Assembly: GCF_902506345.1 (NCBI RefSeq)
Contig: NZ_LR733413.1
Coordinates: forward strand, 1,769,637-1,833,636
Origin: Flavobacterium sp. 9R
GTDB lineage: Bacteria; Bacteroidota; Bacteroidia; Flavobacteriales; Flavobacteriaceae
DNA length: 64,000 nucleotides
Reading direction: 5' to 3'
In this document: one piece after another, positions 7,943 through 16,600 of the stretch
Layout: every line of letters begins with the position of its first letter
Position numbering within the stretch: position 1 is the first letter of the stretch
Notes under the pieces: generated by a model
What the model saw: only the letters and a program-made list of their open reading frames with translations
What the model was told of the DNA's origin: nothing
Databases searched by the model: none
Position numbers and translations under genes: made by a program

Positions 7943-8986
7943 TTAAAAACTCAATTTGGCTATGATGGGATAATGGTCTGAGTTTTGAAACTCGGGAAAA
8001 CTCTGAAAATCTTTAACTTCCATTTGATTGTCTGCAAAAATATAATCAATCCTCGCAGGGTAGTATCGAAAGGTATAGGTTTGCCCAAAGCCTTTTCCGG
8101 CTTCTTCGAAAGTGTCTCTCAATTTGCCTTTTACATTGCGATACACGTACGAGAAGGCGCTGTTGTTCAAATCGCCACAGATGATTAACGGATAGGTACA
8201 TTCTTTTTTATGAGCGATAAAAATTTCGGCTTGTTCTTGTTGTTGCCTGAAAGCTTTGCTAATTCGGTTGTATAATTTCTGTGATTTTTGTTGATTGATG
8301 ACTTCGATATTTTCGGAAATTTCGTGTACGTCTGGCGAAATTTTTATGGATTGAAAATGGATATTATATACGCGAATAATGTCTTTTCCTCGCTTGATAT
8401 CGGCAAAAATGGCATTATTGTTAGAATGAGGAAAAACAATATTGCCTTGATTAATTATAGGAAATTTTGAAAAAATGGCTTGACCTGTACGAATTTTGTC
8501 GCCTTCAATAAAAATATAACGATAGGGATAGACTTTTAAATCAATATTCCCGTGGTTGGAATATTCCTGAATGCACAGAATATCAGGATTGTTTTGATTG
8601 ATAAAAGCCAAAATTACTTCTGGTATGTCGTCTCTATCAATCCATTTGAATACGTTGAAAAGACGGACATTGTAACTCATTATTTTAAAGTCCTTTGGAG
8701 ACTCAGGGTGGACTTTTTGTGAAAACTTGTAAAATTTATTGATAAAAGTAATCCCCATCAGTAATACCAAACCCGATAGAATCATTCGCTTTTTGAACTG
8801 AATTCCCCAATAAATGAAAAACAAACCGTTAAGCACAAAAAAGACAGGCATAAAAAGGGTAAAAACCGCAAACAACGGAAACACTTTGGGCGACAAAAAA
8901 GGAAAAATGTAAGCCGTAAAGGTGAATACAGTTAGCACTATATTCAAGAAAAACATTATTTTATTGAACCAAGATAGGTTTTTCAT
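7943..8986 (-). CDS. Membrane-anchored endonuclease/exonuclease/phosphatase family protein
   Basis: The 347-residue protein has two or three hydrophobic segments in its first 90 residues, then an EEP (DNase I-like) fold. Motifs visible: FKIMSYNVRLFN near 100, DILCIQEYS (the metal-binding Glu), LIICGDLNNS, RIDYIFADNQM and the C-terminal catalytic SDHYPIIAKL. The catalytic Glu, Asp/Asn and Asp-His are all present, so an active metal-dependent phosphodiesterase or phosphatase is expected; the substrate cannot be told from sequence. It is the last gene of the minus-strand block that starts at mutL, 51 bases after the rhomboid gene. Confidence 0.88.
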   Translation of the reverse strand: MKNLSWFNKIMFFLNIVLTVFTFTAYIFPFLSPKVFPLFAVFTLFMPVFFVLNGLFFIYWGIQFKKRMILSGLVLLMGITFINKFYKFSQKVHPESPKDFKIMSYNVRLFNVFKWIDRDDIPEVILAFINQNNPDILCIQEYSNHGNIDLKVYPYRYIFIEGDKIRTGQAIFSKFPIINQGNIVFPHSNNNAIFADIKRGKDIIRVYNIHFQSIKISPDVHEISENIEVINQQKSQKLYNRISKAFRQQQEQAEIFIAHKKECTYPLIICGDLNNSAFSYVYRNVKGKLRDTFEEAGKGFGQTYTFRYYPARIDYIFADNQMEVKDFQSFPEFQNSDHYPIIAKLSF

Positions 8987-9037
8987 TTTTTATTAGTTTC
9001 AAGTTGAAGATTTAGATGTACTGCATCTAAAACGACA

Positions 9038-9904
9038 TTATTTTCCGGCTTTAAACAAAAATTCTTTTTCTTCTTTGGTCAGACAATCATAACCCGACTG
9101 ACTAATTTTATCCAAAATTTCATCGATTTGTTGTTGGGTTTTGTCTTTAGTAACAATTCTAGAAGTCGTTCTTGTTGGTTCTTTTCTTGCGTAATTAACG
9201 TGTACTTTCTTGAACGGTTTTTTCTCTTTCTTTTGAAACAAACTCATAAAAAAATCAGTTATTCCAGAAACCAATTTACTCAAATCCAAACCATTAACCA
9301 ATAGTTTTATAAATAAAAAACCAAAAAAGGCACCAGCAAAGTGAGCGATGTGCCCGCCCATATTCTCTAAACGAAATTGAAGCACATCAAGCAATAAAAC
9401 AAAAGCTGTTATGTACCACAACTTTACTCTACCAAAAAGAAACAATTGCACTTCCATTAGAGGTTGATAGGCTGTAGTGGCTACCAATATTGCATAAATT
9501 GCTGCCGAAGCTCCAACAATTAACGAAGTATACTGTAAAAAATAATAAGAAACCACAAACACTATCCCCGAAAAAATAGAACTTAGCACATAGAGTCCCA
9601 CAAACTGCTTAGTAGTAAAAAAGGTCAAAAATAATTGACTACAAAAATGCAAGACAAGCATATTGAAAAATAAATGACCAATCCCGTCGTGAAAAAAAGC
9701 ATACGATAGATATGTCCAAGGATGTCGTAAAGAAACCAAAGGGTCTGATGATAAAGCAATCCAATCAGGAAAAACAAATTGACCAAACTTAAATTGGTAA
9801 AAAAGAGGTATAGAGATTAAAAAGATGCCTACATTCCAGAAAATGAATTGCAATGCAACATCTCCCAAACGGTAACGCGATTTTAAATCATCGAATATAT
9901 TCAT
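9038..9904 (-). CDS. Rhomboid family intramembrane serine protease with C-terminal tail
   Basis: Six-helix rhomboid protease of the inner membrane. With the start at 9904 (MNIFDDLKSRYR) it has 288 residues. The nucleophile motif is IVGASAAIYAIL (GxSA instead of the usual GxSG) and the catalytic His lies in GGHIAHFAGAFFGF. Loop 1 contains HPWTYLSYAFFHDG and HLFFNMLVLH. After the membrane domain a basic cytoplasmic tail ends in DEILDKISQSGYDCLTKEEK, a conserved tail of Flavobacterium rhomboids (DUF6576). An ATG at 9937 would add eleven unconserved residues. The neighbouring gene encodes a second rhomboid. Confidence 0.9.
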   Translation of the reverse strand: MNIFDDLKSRYRLGDVALQFIFWNVGIFLISIPLFYQFKFGQFVFPDWIALSSDPLVSLRHPWTYLSYAFFHDGIGHLFFNMLVLHFCSQLFLTFFTTKQFVGLYVLSSIFSGIVFVVSYYFLQYTSLIVGASAAIYAILVATTAYQPLMEVQLFLFGRVKLWYITAFVLLLDVLQFRLENMGGHIAHFAGAFFGFLFIKLLVNGLDLSKLVSGITDFFMSLFQKKEKKPFKKVHVNYARKEPTRTTSRIVTKDKTQQQIDEILDKISQSGYDCLTKEEKEFLFKAGK

Positions 9905-9961
9905 AAAGTGATGCATTAATGACTCAAATATAAGCAAAGCTATAAAAAAGAACTATCTTTT

Positions 9962-10720
9962 TTAATTCCAACGATTGTTATTGAATTGATTTTTTTTCCA
10001 GTACCACATCATCAAGAAACCTAGCAGAGCACCTCCCAAATGCGCAAAGTGAGCAATTCCTGAAGAACCGCCAAAAATAGAACCTCCTGTTACACCAGAA
10101 TATAAATCGATTAATAATAATCCTGGCACAAAGTATTTTGCTTTGATTGGAATTGGGATAAACATCAATGCTAACTCTGCATTAGGAAACATAAAAGCAA
10201 AGGCAACCAACAGTCCGTAAATTGCTCCTGAAGCGCCAACTACTGTCCCAAAATAAGCTCCTACAAACTCATTGAACTCAGTAACTGTAAGCAATTCTTG
10301 CCATCTTGTATTTATTTTTCCTTCATTCAAAACTTGCAAAATATCAGCTTTAGTAAAACCATTTGAAATTAAAGTATTCAAGCCATTTTCAAAGAAATAG
10401 TAATTCACTCCTGTATGCAACAAAGCCGCTCCTAATCCACATGAAATGTAAAAAAACAAAAACTTTTTGCCGCCCCAAAAGTGCTCTAAGGCAGAACCAA
10501 AAGAATACAAAGCAAACATATTAAACAAGATATGCATGACATTTGGTAATGGAGCATGCATAAACATATGCGTGAAAATTTGCCACACATGAAAATCTGG
10601 ATTGTCAAAATAATACATAGACAATAAACGATACGCGGGTTCGCCCACAATCATAGAACCAATATAAAACAGCACGTTAATAATCAACAATTGCTTAACG
10701 GTAGGTGTGATATTCATCAT
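9962..10720 (-). CDS. Rhomboid family intramembrane serine protease
   Basis: The 252-residue membrane protein has the classic rhomboid layout: WQIFTHMFMHA and MHILFNMFALYSFG in the first half, the nucleophile motif VVGASGAIYGLL, and the catalytic His in GIAHFAHLGGALLGF. All catalytic residues are intact. Its start codon overlaps the mutL stop (ATGA), so it is translationally coupled to mutL. A second ATG three bases in gives a one-residue-shorter product. It is followed by a second rhomboid 57 bases on. Confidence 0.93.
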   Translation of the reverse strand: MMNITPTVKQLLIINVLFYIGSMIVGEPAYRLLSMYYFDNPDFHVWQIFTHMFMHAPLPNVMHILFNMFALYSFGSALEHFWGGKKFLFFYISCGLGAALLHTGVNYYFFENGLNTLISNGFTKADILQVLNEGKINTRWQELLTVTEFNEFVGAYFGTVVGASGAIYGLLVAFAFMFPNAELALMFIPIPIKAKYFVPGLLLIDLYSGVTGGSIFGGSSGIAHFAHLGGALLGFLMMWYWKKNQFNNNRWN

Positions 10721-12582
10721 ACAGCAAATTTTTTATCTAAATCTTCCACACGCATAGTAATGAAAGTAGGTTTATTAAAAGGAGAAATATTGGGTTCTTT
10801 ACATGCAAAAAGACCGTTTACCACATTTTCTTGTTCTTTTTCGGTTAAGTACGTTCCTGTTTTTACTGCTAAACTTTTGGCCATTGATTTGGCTATCGTA
10901 TCGCTTTGACTAAAACTATTTTCTGGAATCCCATCGTGCAAATCAGCTAATAATTGTTCGATGACCAAAGCCACTTCACTTTCTGAAATCGTAACAGGAA
11001 TACCTGAAATCACCACATGGTCTGTAGCCGAAGTATCAAAAACAAAGCCTGTTGCAGTCAATGTACTTTGCAATTCTGCAATCAACGCCATTTCATCGGT
11101 CGAAAAGAATAAATTCAACGGAAACAACAACTGCTGACTAGCCGCTTGGTGCATAGTCATATTGGCCAAAAACTGCTCATACAACACTCTTTGGTGAGCG
11201 CGCTGTTGGTCGACAATAACCATTCCTGACTTTATAGGCGAAACAATATATTTTTTATGAATTTGATATGTTTTTTGAACCGCTTGTTCTACTTCGTTAT
11301 CCGAAAACAATGAGGAAGAAATCGCATCTGTTTCAAAAGCCATACTAGAAAATTGCTCGGGTTCTGGGTCACGTTCTATCTCTGGTTCTAACCCAACATA
11401 TAAGCTTTCCCAACTTGCCGTAGCTTCTGGTTTCTTATAACTTGAATAGGATTTTTGAGGTGTTGGAGTCGATTCAGCGAAAGGGTTAAAATTACCATTA
11501 ACTTCAATCGTAGGAAAAGAACCTTCCAAATCTTTATAATGATACGGTGTATCCAAATTGGCATCTCTATCAAAATCCAATACAGGAGCTACATTAAATT
11601 GCCCAAGACTATGCTTAATAGAAGCTCTTAGAATAGCATACAAAGCGTGTTCATCGTCAAATTTAATTTCAGTCTTTGTAGGATGAATGTTGATATCAAT
11701 CGTATTGGGCTCAACGGTGAGGTACAAAAAGTAACTAGGTTGCAAACCATCTTTCAAAATACCATCAAAAGCTGCCATTACCGCGTGGTGCAAATAGCCA
11801 CTTTTTATGAATCGGTCATTGACAAAGAAAAACTGCTCTCCTCTACTCTTTTTTGCAAATTCGGGTTTACTAACAAAACCTTGAATGCTTACTATTTCCG
11901 TTTCTTCGCTAACTGGAACTAACTTTTCATTGGTTTTACCAGCAAAAATTCCAACTATACGCTGACGCAAAGTGGCAGGAGGCAAATTGAACATTTCATT
12001 TCCGTTGTGATAAAAAGTGAAATGAATTTTGGGATGCGCCATAACCACACGTTGAAACTCATCGACCACGTGACGAAATTCAACAGTATCCGATTTTAGG
12101 AAATTACGACGGGCTGGAATATTAAAGAAAAGATTTTTTACGGCAAAAGATGTTCCTTTGGGTAAAACAGCGACTTCTTGGGAAACAAACTTACTTCCTT
12201 CGATGATAATGTGAGTACCCAATTCGTCTTGATCTTGCTTGGTTTTCATTTCTACGTGGGCAATCGCTGCGATAGAAGCCAATGCTTCTCCACGAAACCC
12301 TTTGGTGTTTAATGAAAATAAATCTTCGGCCAAACGGATTTTAGAAGTAGCGTGGCGTTCAAAACACAAACGCGCATCTGTCACACTCATTCCAACGCCA
12401 TTATCTATGACTTGTACCAGTGATTTTCCGGCATCTTTTATGATTAATTTAATGTCGGTTGCTTTGGCATCGACTGCATTTTCTAGCAATTCTTTGACTA
12501 CAGATGCAGGTCTTTGCACTACTTCTCCAGCAGCAATTTGGTTAGCGACGTGATCTGGCAGCAATTGAATAATACTCGACAT
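10717..12582 (-). CDS. mutL: DNA mismatch repair protein MutL
   Basis: ATP-dependent clamp that links mismatch recognition by MutS to strand removal. The 621-residue protein has the GHKL ATPase N-terminus (ENAVDAKATDI, DNGVGM, TKGFRGEALASI), a central transducer domain, a linker at about 345-420, and the C-terminal dimerisation domain. The usual endonuclease signature DQHA(x)2E(x)4E is degenerate here (DQQRAHQRVLYE), and the region matching the zinc-binding C-P-H-G-R-P reads SPFNKP. The stop overlaps the start of the rhomboid gene downstream. A TAAATTTG box lies 63-70 bases upstream of the start. Confidence 0.95.
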   Translation of the reverse strand: MSSIIQLLPDHVANQIAAGEVVQRPASVVKELLENAVDAKATDIKLIIKDAGKSLVQVIDNGVGMSVTDARLCFERHATSKIRLAEDLFSLNTKGFRGEALASIAAIAHVEMKTKQDQDELGTHIIIEGSKFVSQEVAVLPKGTSFAVKNLFFNIPARRNFLKSDTVEFRHVVDEFQRVVMAHPKIHFTFYHNGNEMFNLPPATLRQRIVGIFAGKTNEKLVPVSEETEIVSIQGFVSKPEFAKKSRGEQFFFVNDRFIKSGYLHHAVMAAFDGILKDGLQPSYFLYLTVEPNTIDINIHPTKTEIKFDDEHALYAILRASIKHSLGQFNVAPVLDFDRDANLDTPYHYKDLEGSFPTIEVNGNFNPFAESTPTPQKSYSSYKKPEATASWESLYVGLEPEIERDPEPEQFSSMAFETDAISSSLFSDNEVEQAVQKTYQIHKKYIVSPIKSGMVIVDQQRAHQRVLYEQFLANMTMHQAASQQLLFPLNLFFSTDEMALIAELQSTLTATGFVFDTSATDHVVISGIPVTISESEVALVIEQLLADLHDGIPENSFSQSDTIAKSMAKSLAVKTGTYLTEKEQENVVNGLFACKEPNISPFNKPTFITMRVEDLDKKFAV

Positions 12583-12644
12583 TAAAAAAAATTAGATTTA
12601 GAGATTAAGGATTTGTGATTAAAAAAATCAAAAACCGAGGAGGA

Positions 12645-12652
12645 CAAATTTA
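12645..12652 (-). promoter_or_regulatory. Candidate mutL -7 box (TAnnTTTG)
   Basis: Reads TAAATTTG on the minus strand, an exact match to the Bacteroidetes -7 consensus, in the intergenic region between ribH and mutL. No TTG at a fitting distance was found. Confidence 0.35.
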
Positions 12653-12689
12653 AGCAAAAACTATTGGGTTTTGCTAGCGTCGCACTCAT

Positions 12690-12733
12690 AAAAAAAACAA
12701 AAAACCTATACTTTAAAATTCGAAGTATAGGTT
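12690..12733 (-). terminator. Intrinsic terminator of ribH
   Basis: An 11-bp perfect stem (12703-12713 with 12723-12733) with a 9-base loop is followed on the minus strand by a long T-rich run. It lies 24 bases after the ribH stop codon, separating ribH from mutL. Confidence 0.75.
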
Positions 12734-12756
12734 GTATAAATTAAGAAATTATAACG

Positions 12757-13329
12757 CTATTCTTCAAGTTGTAATGGCTTGTCTTCAATTTGCAAAGCGC
12801 CAGCTCCTAAAAGATTTTGATGTTGAAATTGATGCGTTAGCGTAGCTTGATGACGAATGTATGCCATTTTTATAGCTGCGATGGCGGCTTCGGTACCTTT
12901 GTTACCGTGAATTCCTCCGCTTCTGTCTATCGATTGTTGCATCGTATTATCGGTTAGTACGCAAAAAATTACAGGAATATCGGTTTGTACGTTTAGGTCT
13001 TTGATGCCTTGGGTAACGCCTTCGCAAACAAAATCGAAATGTTTGGTCTCACCTTGAATCACACAACCAATCACGATAACCGCATCTACGTTTTGAGTTT
13101 GAAGCATTTTTTTAGCTCCATAAATCAGCTCAAAACTACCTGGAACATTCCAACGGATAATGTGCTGAACGGGCACCTGGTTTTCTATCAAGGCTTGGTA
13201 AGCGCCATTGAAAAGCCCTTCTGTTATATTTTCATTCCATTCTGCAACCACAATTCCGAAACGGAAATCTTTGGCATCTGGAACTTCGTTTTTATTATAA
13301 TCCGATAAATTTTTGTTTACGGTTGCCAT
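12757..13329 (-). CDS. ribH: 6,7-dimethyl-8-ribityllumazine synthase
   Basis: Penultimate enzyme of riboflavin synthesis; condenses ribityl-aminopyrimidine with dihydroxybutanone phosphate. The 190-residue protein has the conserved FGIVVAEWNENIT, the substrate segment VPGSFELIYGAKKM, VIVIGCVIQGETKHFDFV with the catalytic His, and GVLT-like region FCVLTDNTMQQS, followed by NKGTEAA. The C-terminus, after AYIRHQ, extends about 30 residues beyond the core fold and ends in a charged tail. No riboflavin riboswitch was recognised upstream; the region 13410-13541 holds a dispersed hairpin element instead. Confidence 0.95.
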   Translation of the reverse strand: MATVNKNLSDYNKNEVPDAKDFRFGIVVAEWNENITEGLFNGAYQALIENQVPVQHIIRWNVPGSFELIYGAKKMLQTQNVDAVIVIGCVIQGETKHFDFVCEGVTQGIKDLNVQTDIPVIFCVLTDNTMQQSIDRSGGIHGNKGTEAAIAAIKMAYIRHQATLTHQFQHQNLLGAGALQIEDKPLQLEE

Positions 13330-13409
13330 TGTATTGTTTTATTTAAATTAAACTCTTGTACTTTTTGTTGCCTTTTAAGAATGATGCCAAAAAAGCAAAA
13401 ACATTACTC

Positions 13410-13541
13410 CTAGCCCCGATGGGAGGGAATATCCTTTTGTATACAGCTGGCAGGTGATAAAACCTGACAGCTGTATACAAAAGATAGGAAGGACAGCGGG
13501 ACGATTTTCGCTGAAAAGCCTATTGTTGCTGCTCCTAAAAA
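13410..13541 (+). repeat. Dispersed hairpin element (copy C)
   Basis: Conserved flanks TAGCCCCGATGGGAG and GACAGCGGGAC enclose the longest central hairpin of the family. The outer stem is 16 bp, perfect (13434-13449 with 13468-13483), and an inner 5-bp stem (13451-13455 with 13462-13466) closes a short loop. The stem sequence differs from every other copy but remains paired. The terminal boxes AAAGCCTATTG and GCTCCTAAAA follow. It lies between ribH and the TPR gene, antisense to both. Confidence 0.8.
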
Positions 13542-13560
13542 ACAGTAGTAAATATAGGCA

Positions 13561-13625
13561 TAAAAAAAGAGGTTAGAAATGAAAGTATTCAAAAATTAAT
13601 TCGAACTCCTTTGGTTTCTAACCTC
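13561..13625 (-). terminator. Intrinsic terminator of the TPR gene
   Basis: An 11-bp perfect stem (13569-13579 with 13615-13625) has a long loop of 35 bases and is followed on the minus strand by seven T residues. It lies 26 bases after the stop codon of the TPR protein gene. Confidence 0.6.
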
Positions 13626-13650
13626 AAATTATTTTGGAAAAAAGTGCTTT

Positions 13651-14424
13651 TTATTGCGCTAATCCTATCAATCCATCTACAACAGCAGCTTCTGGAGTTG
13701 CGTCATAATTTTCTTTGATATCTGTAAAGTATTTCAAAGCGTCTTCTTTTTTGCCTAAGCTCAAAGCCGTTTTACCAGCTTTCATCAAGAAACGTGGCGT
13801 AGTAAAATCGTTTTTGTTCGATTCAGCTGCTTTTACATAAAAATCTAAAGCTTCTTCTTGCTTGTTGGTTTGAGCATAAGCATCTCCAATAGCTCCTTTT
13901 GCCAATGCGCTTAGGATAATGTCATCAGATTTGAATTTCTCTAAATAAGAGATTGCTTCTGCATATTTACCTGTATTTAGGTAAGCAATACCCGCATAGT
14001 AGTTGGCTAAATTTCCAGCAGAAGTTCCTGAATATTCGTCAGCGATTTTGATAAATCCGAATTTACCTTCAGACCCGTTTAATGATAATTTGTATAAAGA
14101 ATCACTAGCTACACCGTCAGTTGCTTTTTGGAAGTTTTGTTGGGCTACGAACATTTCGTTAGCTGCTTCTTCTTCTTGTGGAGTAGCAATAAATTTTTGG
14201 TACGCTAAATATCCTACAGTTATCAAAGCAATACCTGCTACGATACCAATAATGATTTTTTGGTTTTTGGCAACAAAATCTTCAGTTCTTGATGCTGTTT
14301 CGTCTAGCTTAGAGAAAACTTCAGCTGTAGCACTGTCTTTTTCATTAATTTGAACTTCTTCGATTGGTTCTTTTACTTCTTTCTCTTTTGGTGTTTTATA
14401 TCCTCGTTTGCTGTAAGTAGCCAT
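13651..14424 (-). CDS. Membrane-anchored tetratricopeptide repeat protein
   Basis: The 257-residue protein has a charged cytoplasmic N-terminus, one membrane segment (IIIGIVAGIALITVGYLAY, about residues 58-76), and TPR-type repeats in the exported part: GNLANYYAGIAYLNTGKYAE, then GAIGDAYAQTNKQEEALDFY, then LMKAGKTALSLGKKEDALKY. This layout resembles YfgM/TPR proteins that assist outer-membrane or periplasmic protein assembly, but a specific partner cannot be named. It is divergent from recF, with its own -7 box upstream and a terminator downstream. Gene order recF-TPR-ribH is common in Flavobacteria. Confidence 0.85.
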   Translation of the reverse strand: MATYSKRGYKTPKEKEVKEPIEEVQINEKDSATAEVFSKLDETASRTEDFVAKNQKIIIGIVAGIALITVGYLAYQKFIATPQEEEAANEMFVAQQNFQKATDGVASDSLYKLSLNGSEGKFGFIKIADEYSGTSAGNLANYYAGIAYLNTGKYAEAISYLEKFKSDDIILSALAKGAIGDAYAQTNKQEEALDFYVKAAESNKNDFTTPRFLMKAGKTALSLGKKEDALKYFTDIKENYDATPEAAVVDGLIGLAQ

Positions 14425-14446
14425 TTAAAATTAATTTAGTGAGCCG

Positions 14447-14454
14447 CAAAAATA
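14447..14454 (-). promoter_or_regulatory. Candidate -7 box of the TPR gene
   Basis: Reads TATTTTTG on the minus strand, 22 bases before the start codon, an exact match to TAnnTTTG. No -33 TTG at normal spacing was seen. Confidence 0.35.
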
Positions 14455-14625
14455 AAATTTTTATTGAAACAGACGTAAAAAAAATTGATTTTATATTCAG
14501 TTTTATCTTCTTTCTTTTTTCAATTCTTGAAAACCTTAATAATATGGATAATTTTCAATAATTTGCGCCCCTCTAAACTAGCCCTCATAAACGAGGTTGT
14601 TGTCCATAAAAAGGGAGCTTTCACT

Positions 14626-15705
14626 ATGTATTTAAAAAAAATTTCTTTATTCAATTATAAAAATTTTGCCGAAGCTGAATTTGAATTTGACAACAAGATT
14701 AATTGTTTTGTTGGCAAAAACGGAATTGGAAAAACGAATGTTCTGGATGCCATTTATCATTTGGCTTACGGTAAAAGTTATTTCAATCCGCTGGCCATTC
14801 AAAATATCAAACACGGTGAGGATTTTTTTGTAATTGATGCTTTGTTTGAAAAAAATGAGCGCAACGAACAAATAGTTTGCAGCATCAAAAAAGGGCAAAA
14901 AAAGATTTTAAAAAGAAACGGAAAAGCCTACGACAAATTTTCGGACCACATTGGTTTTATTCCACTGGTAATTATTTCGCCTGCCGACCGTGACCTTATT
15001 ATAGAAGGCAGCGAAACCCGAAGAAAGTTTATGGACAGCGTGATTTCGCAACTCGACGCGACCTATTTACAGCAATTGATTCAGTATCAAAAAACAATCA
15101 GTCAGCGCAACGCTTTATTGAAGTATTTTGCTTTGAATCACGTTTTTGACAAGGACACCTTATCTATTTACAACGAGCAATTGGATGGTTTTGCTGCCTT
15201 ACTTTTCGAAAAAAGGAAAGCCTTTATTGCCGAATTTTTACCCATTTTCAATAAGCATCATCAAGCCATTACAGGAAGCGCAGAACAAGTACAATTGGTT
15301 TATGAAAGTCATCTTTATGAAAATTCTCTTTTGAACTTACTAAATGAAAATTTAGCCAAAGACCGAGCGTTACAGTACACCAGCGTTGGCATCCATAAAG
15401 ACGATTTGTCGTTTGAGATTGATTCGTTTCCTATCAAAAAATTTGGTTCACAAGGCCAACAAAAATCATTTTTGATTGCGCTAAAACTGGCTCAATTTGA
15501 TTTTCTGAAACAACAAAGTGGCGTAAAACCAATACTGCTTTTTGATGATATTTTTGATAAGCTAGATGAATTTCGAGTAGCCAAAATTATCGAAATGGTA
15601 AAAGACGATTCGTTTGGACAACTCTTTATTTCGGACACTCATCCCGAAAGAACTGAGGCCATACTGCAATCGACTTATCAAAGCTATACCGTTTTCAATT
15701 TGTAG
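14626..15705 (+). CDS. recF: DNA replication and repair protein RecF
   Basis: SMC-like ATPase that helps load RecA at single-strand gaps. With the ATG at 14626 the protein has 359 residues, the usual length, and starts [14 protein letters not shown], which aligns with the family's N-terminus. Walker A is [13 protein letters not shown], the ABC-type signature is [17 protein letters not shown] and Walker B is [13 protein letters not shown]. An in-frame start 141 bases upstream at 14485 would add a hydrophobic stretch foreign to RecF and is rejected. It is divergent from the TPR gene and stands alone. Confidence 0.95.
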   Translation: MYLKKISLFNYKNFAEAEFEFDNKINCFVGKNGIGKTNVLDAIYHLAYGKSYFNPLAIQNIKHGEDFFVIDALFEKNERNEQIVCSIKKGQKKILKRNGKAYDKFSDHIGFIPLVIISPADRDLIIEGSETRRKFMDSVISQLDATYLQQLIQYQKTISQRNALLKYFALNHVFDKDTLSIYNEQLDGFAALLFEKRKAFIAEFLPIFNKHHQAITGSAEQVQLVYESHLYENSLLNLLNENLAKDRALQYTSVGIHKDDLSFEIDSFPIKKFGSQGQQKSFLIALKLAQFDFLKQQSGVKPILLFDDIFDKLDEFRVAKIIEMVKDDSFGQLFISDTHPERTEAILQSTYQSYTVFNL

Positions 15706-15899
15706 CAAACAAAAAGAACACGCTTTAGCATTCAAGATTTGAAGTGTTTTATTTCAACCAAAGCCTAAAAAATAATTACTTTTACATAAAATCATTCAAT
15801 ACCTATGAAATCGCCATTAACAAAGAGTTTGCTGCAAGCAAACACCAATAAATAAAAGGCGATTGCATATATGACCACTAAAAAATAAATTTTACATAT

Positions 15900-16598
15900 A
15901 TGAAAAACATTATTATCATCGCATTGGCAATGCTTTTTAGTTTTACTTCTTGTCAAAGTCAAACTTCAAAAAACATACAACTACTAGAAGCTTCAGCTTT
16001 TGCAGAGAAAATAAAAAACACCCCTAACGCACAAATCCTTGACGTAAGAACCCCTCAAGAATTTGCAGGCGACCATATTGAAAATGCCAAAAACGTCAAT
16101 TGGCTCAATGCTGATTTTGCCACAAATGCTGCAACATTAGACAAAACAAAACCCGTATTTGTATACTGCAAAGCAGGAAGTCGCAGCAATAAAGCTGCAG
16201 CAAAATTAGCAGAAATGGGATTTACAACCATTTATGACCTACAAGGTGGTATTCTAAAATGGGAAGCGGCTGGCCTTTCAAAACCAAGTGATAAACTTGT
16301 TGGAATAAACCGTCAACAATTTGAAGCACTTTTGAAGTCAGACAAAAAAGTACTAATCAATTTCTTCGCGCCTTGGTGTGCGCCTTGCAAAAAAATGGAA
16401 CCTTTCATATTAAAAATGCAAAAAGAAAATAGCGACAAAGTTGTTATTGTTCGTTTGAACGCCGATGAAAATAAAACCATTATGAAAGAACTAAAAGTAG
16501 AAGAACTTCCAACCTTACTTTTGTACGAAAACAACAACCTTAAATGGAAAAGTAGCGGTTTTGTAAGCGAAGAAGATTTGAAAAAACAAATACTATAA
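15900..16598 (+). CDS. Lipoprotein with fused rhodanese and thioredoxin domains
   Basis: The 232-residue protein has a lipoprotein signal (FSFTSC, Cys18 lipidated). Residues about 28-127 form a rhodanese domain with catalytic Cys90 in VFVYCKAGSRSNKAA. Residues 135-232 form a thioredoxin domain with redox pair C160-A-P-C163 (FFAPWCAPCKKM) and the cis-Pro segment EELPTLLLY. The two activities together suggest periplasmic sulfane-sulfur or disulfide handling, in which a persulfide formed on the rhodanese could be reduced by the thioredoxin half. That coupling is inferred. A DUF2461 gene starts two bases after the stop. Confidence 0.9.
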   Translation: MKNIIIIALAMLFSFTSCQSQTSKNIQLLEASAFAEKIKNTPNAQILDVRTPQEFAGDHIENAKNVNWLNADFATNAATLDKTKPVFVYCKAGSRSNKAAAKLAEMGFTTIYDLQGGILKWEAAGLSKPSDKLVGINRQQFEALLKSDKKVLINFFAPWCAPCKKMEPFILKMQKENSDKVVIVRLNADENKTIMKELKVEELPTLLLYENNNLKWKSSGFVSEEDLKKQIL

Positions 16599-16600
16599 CT

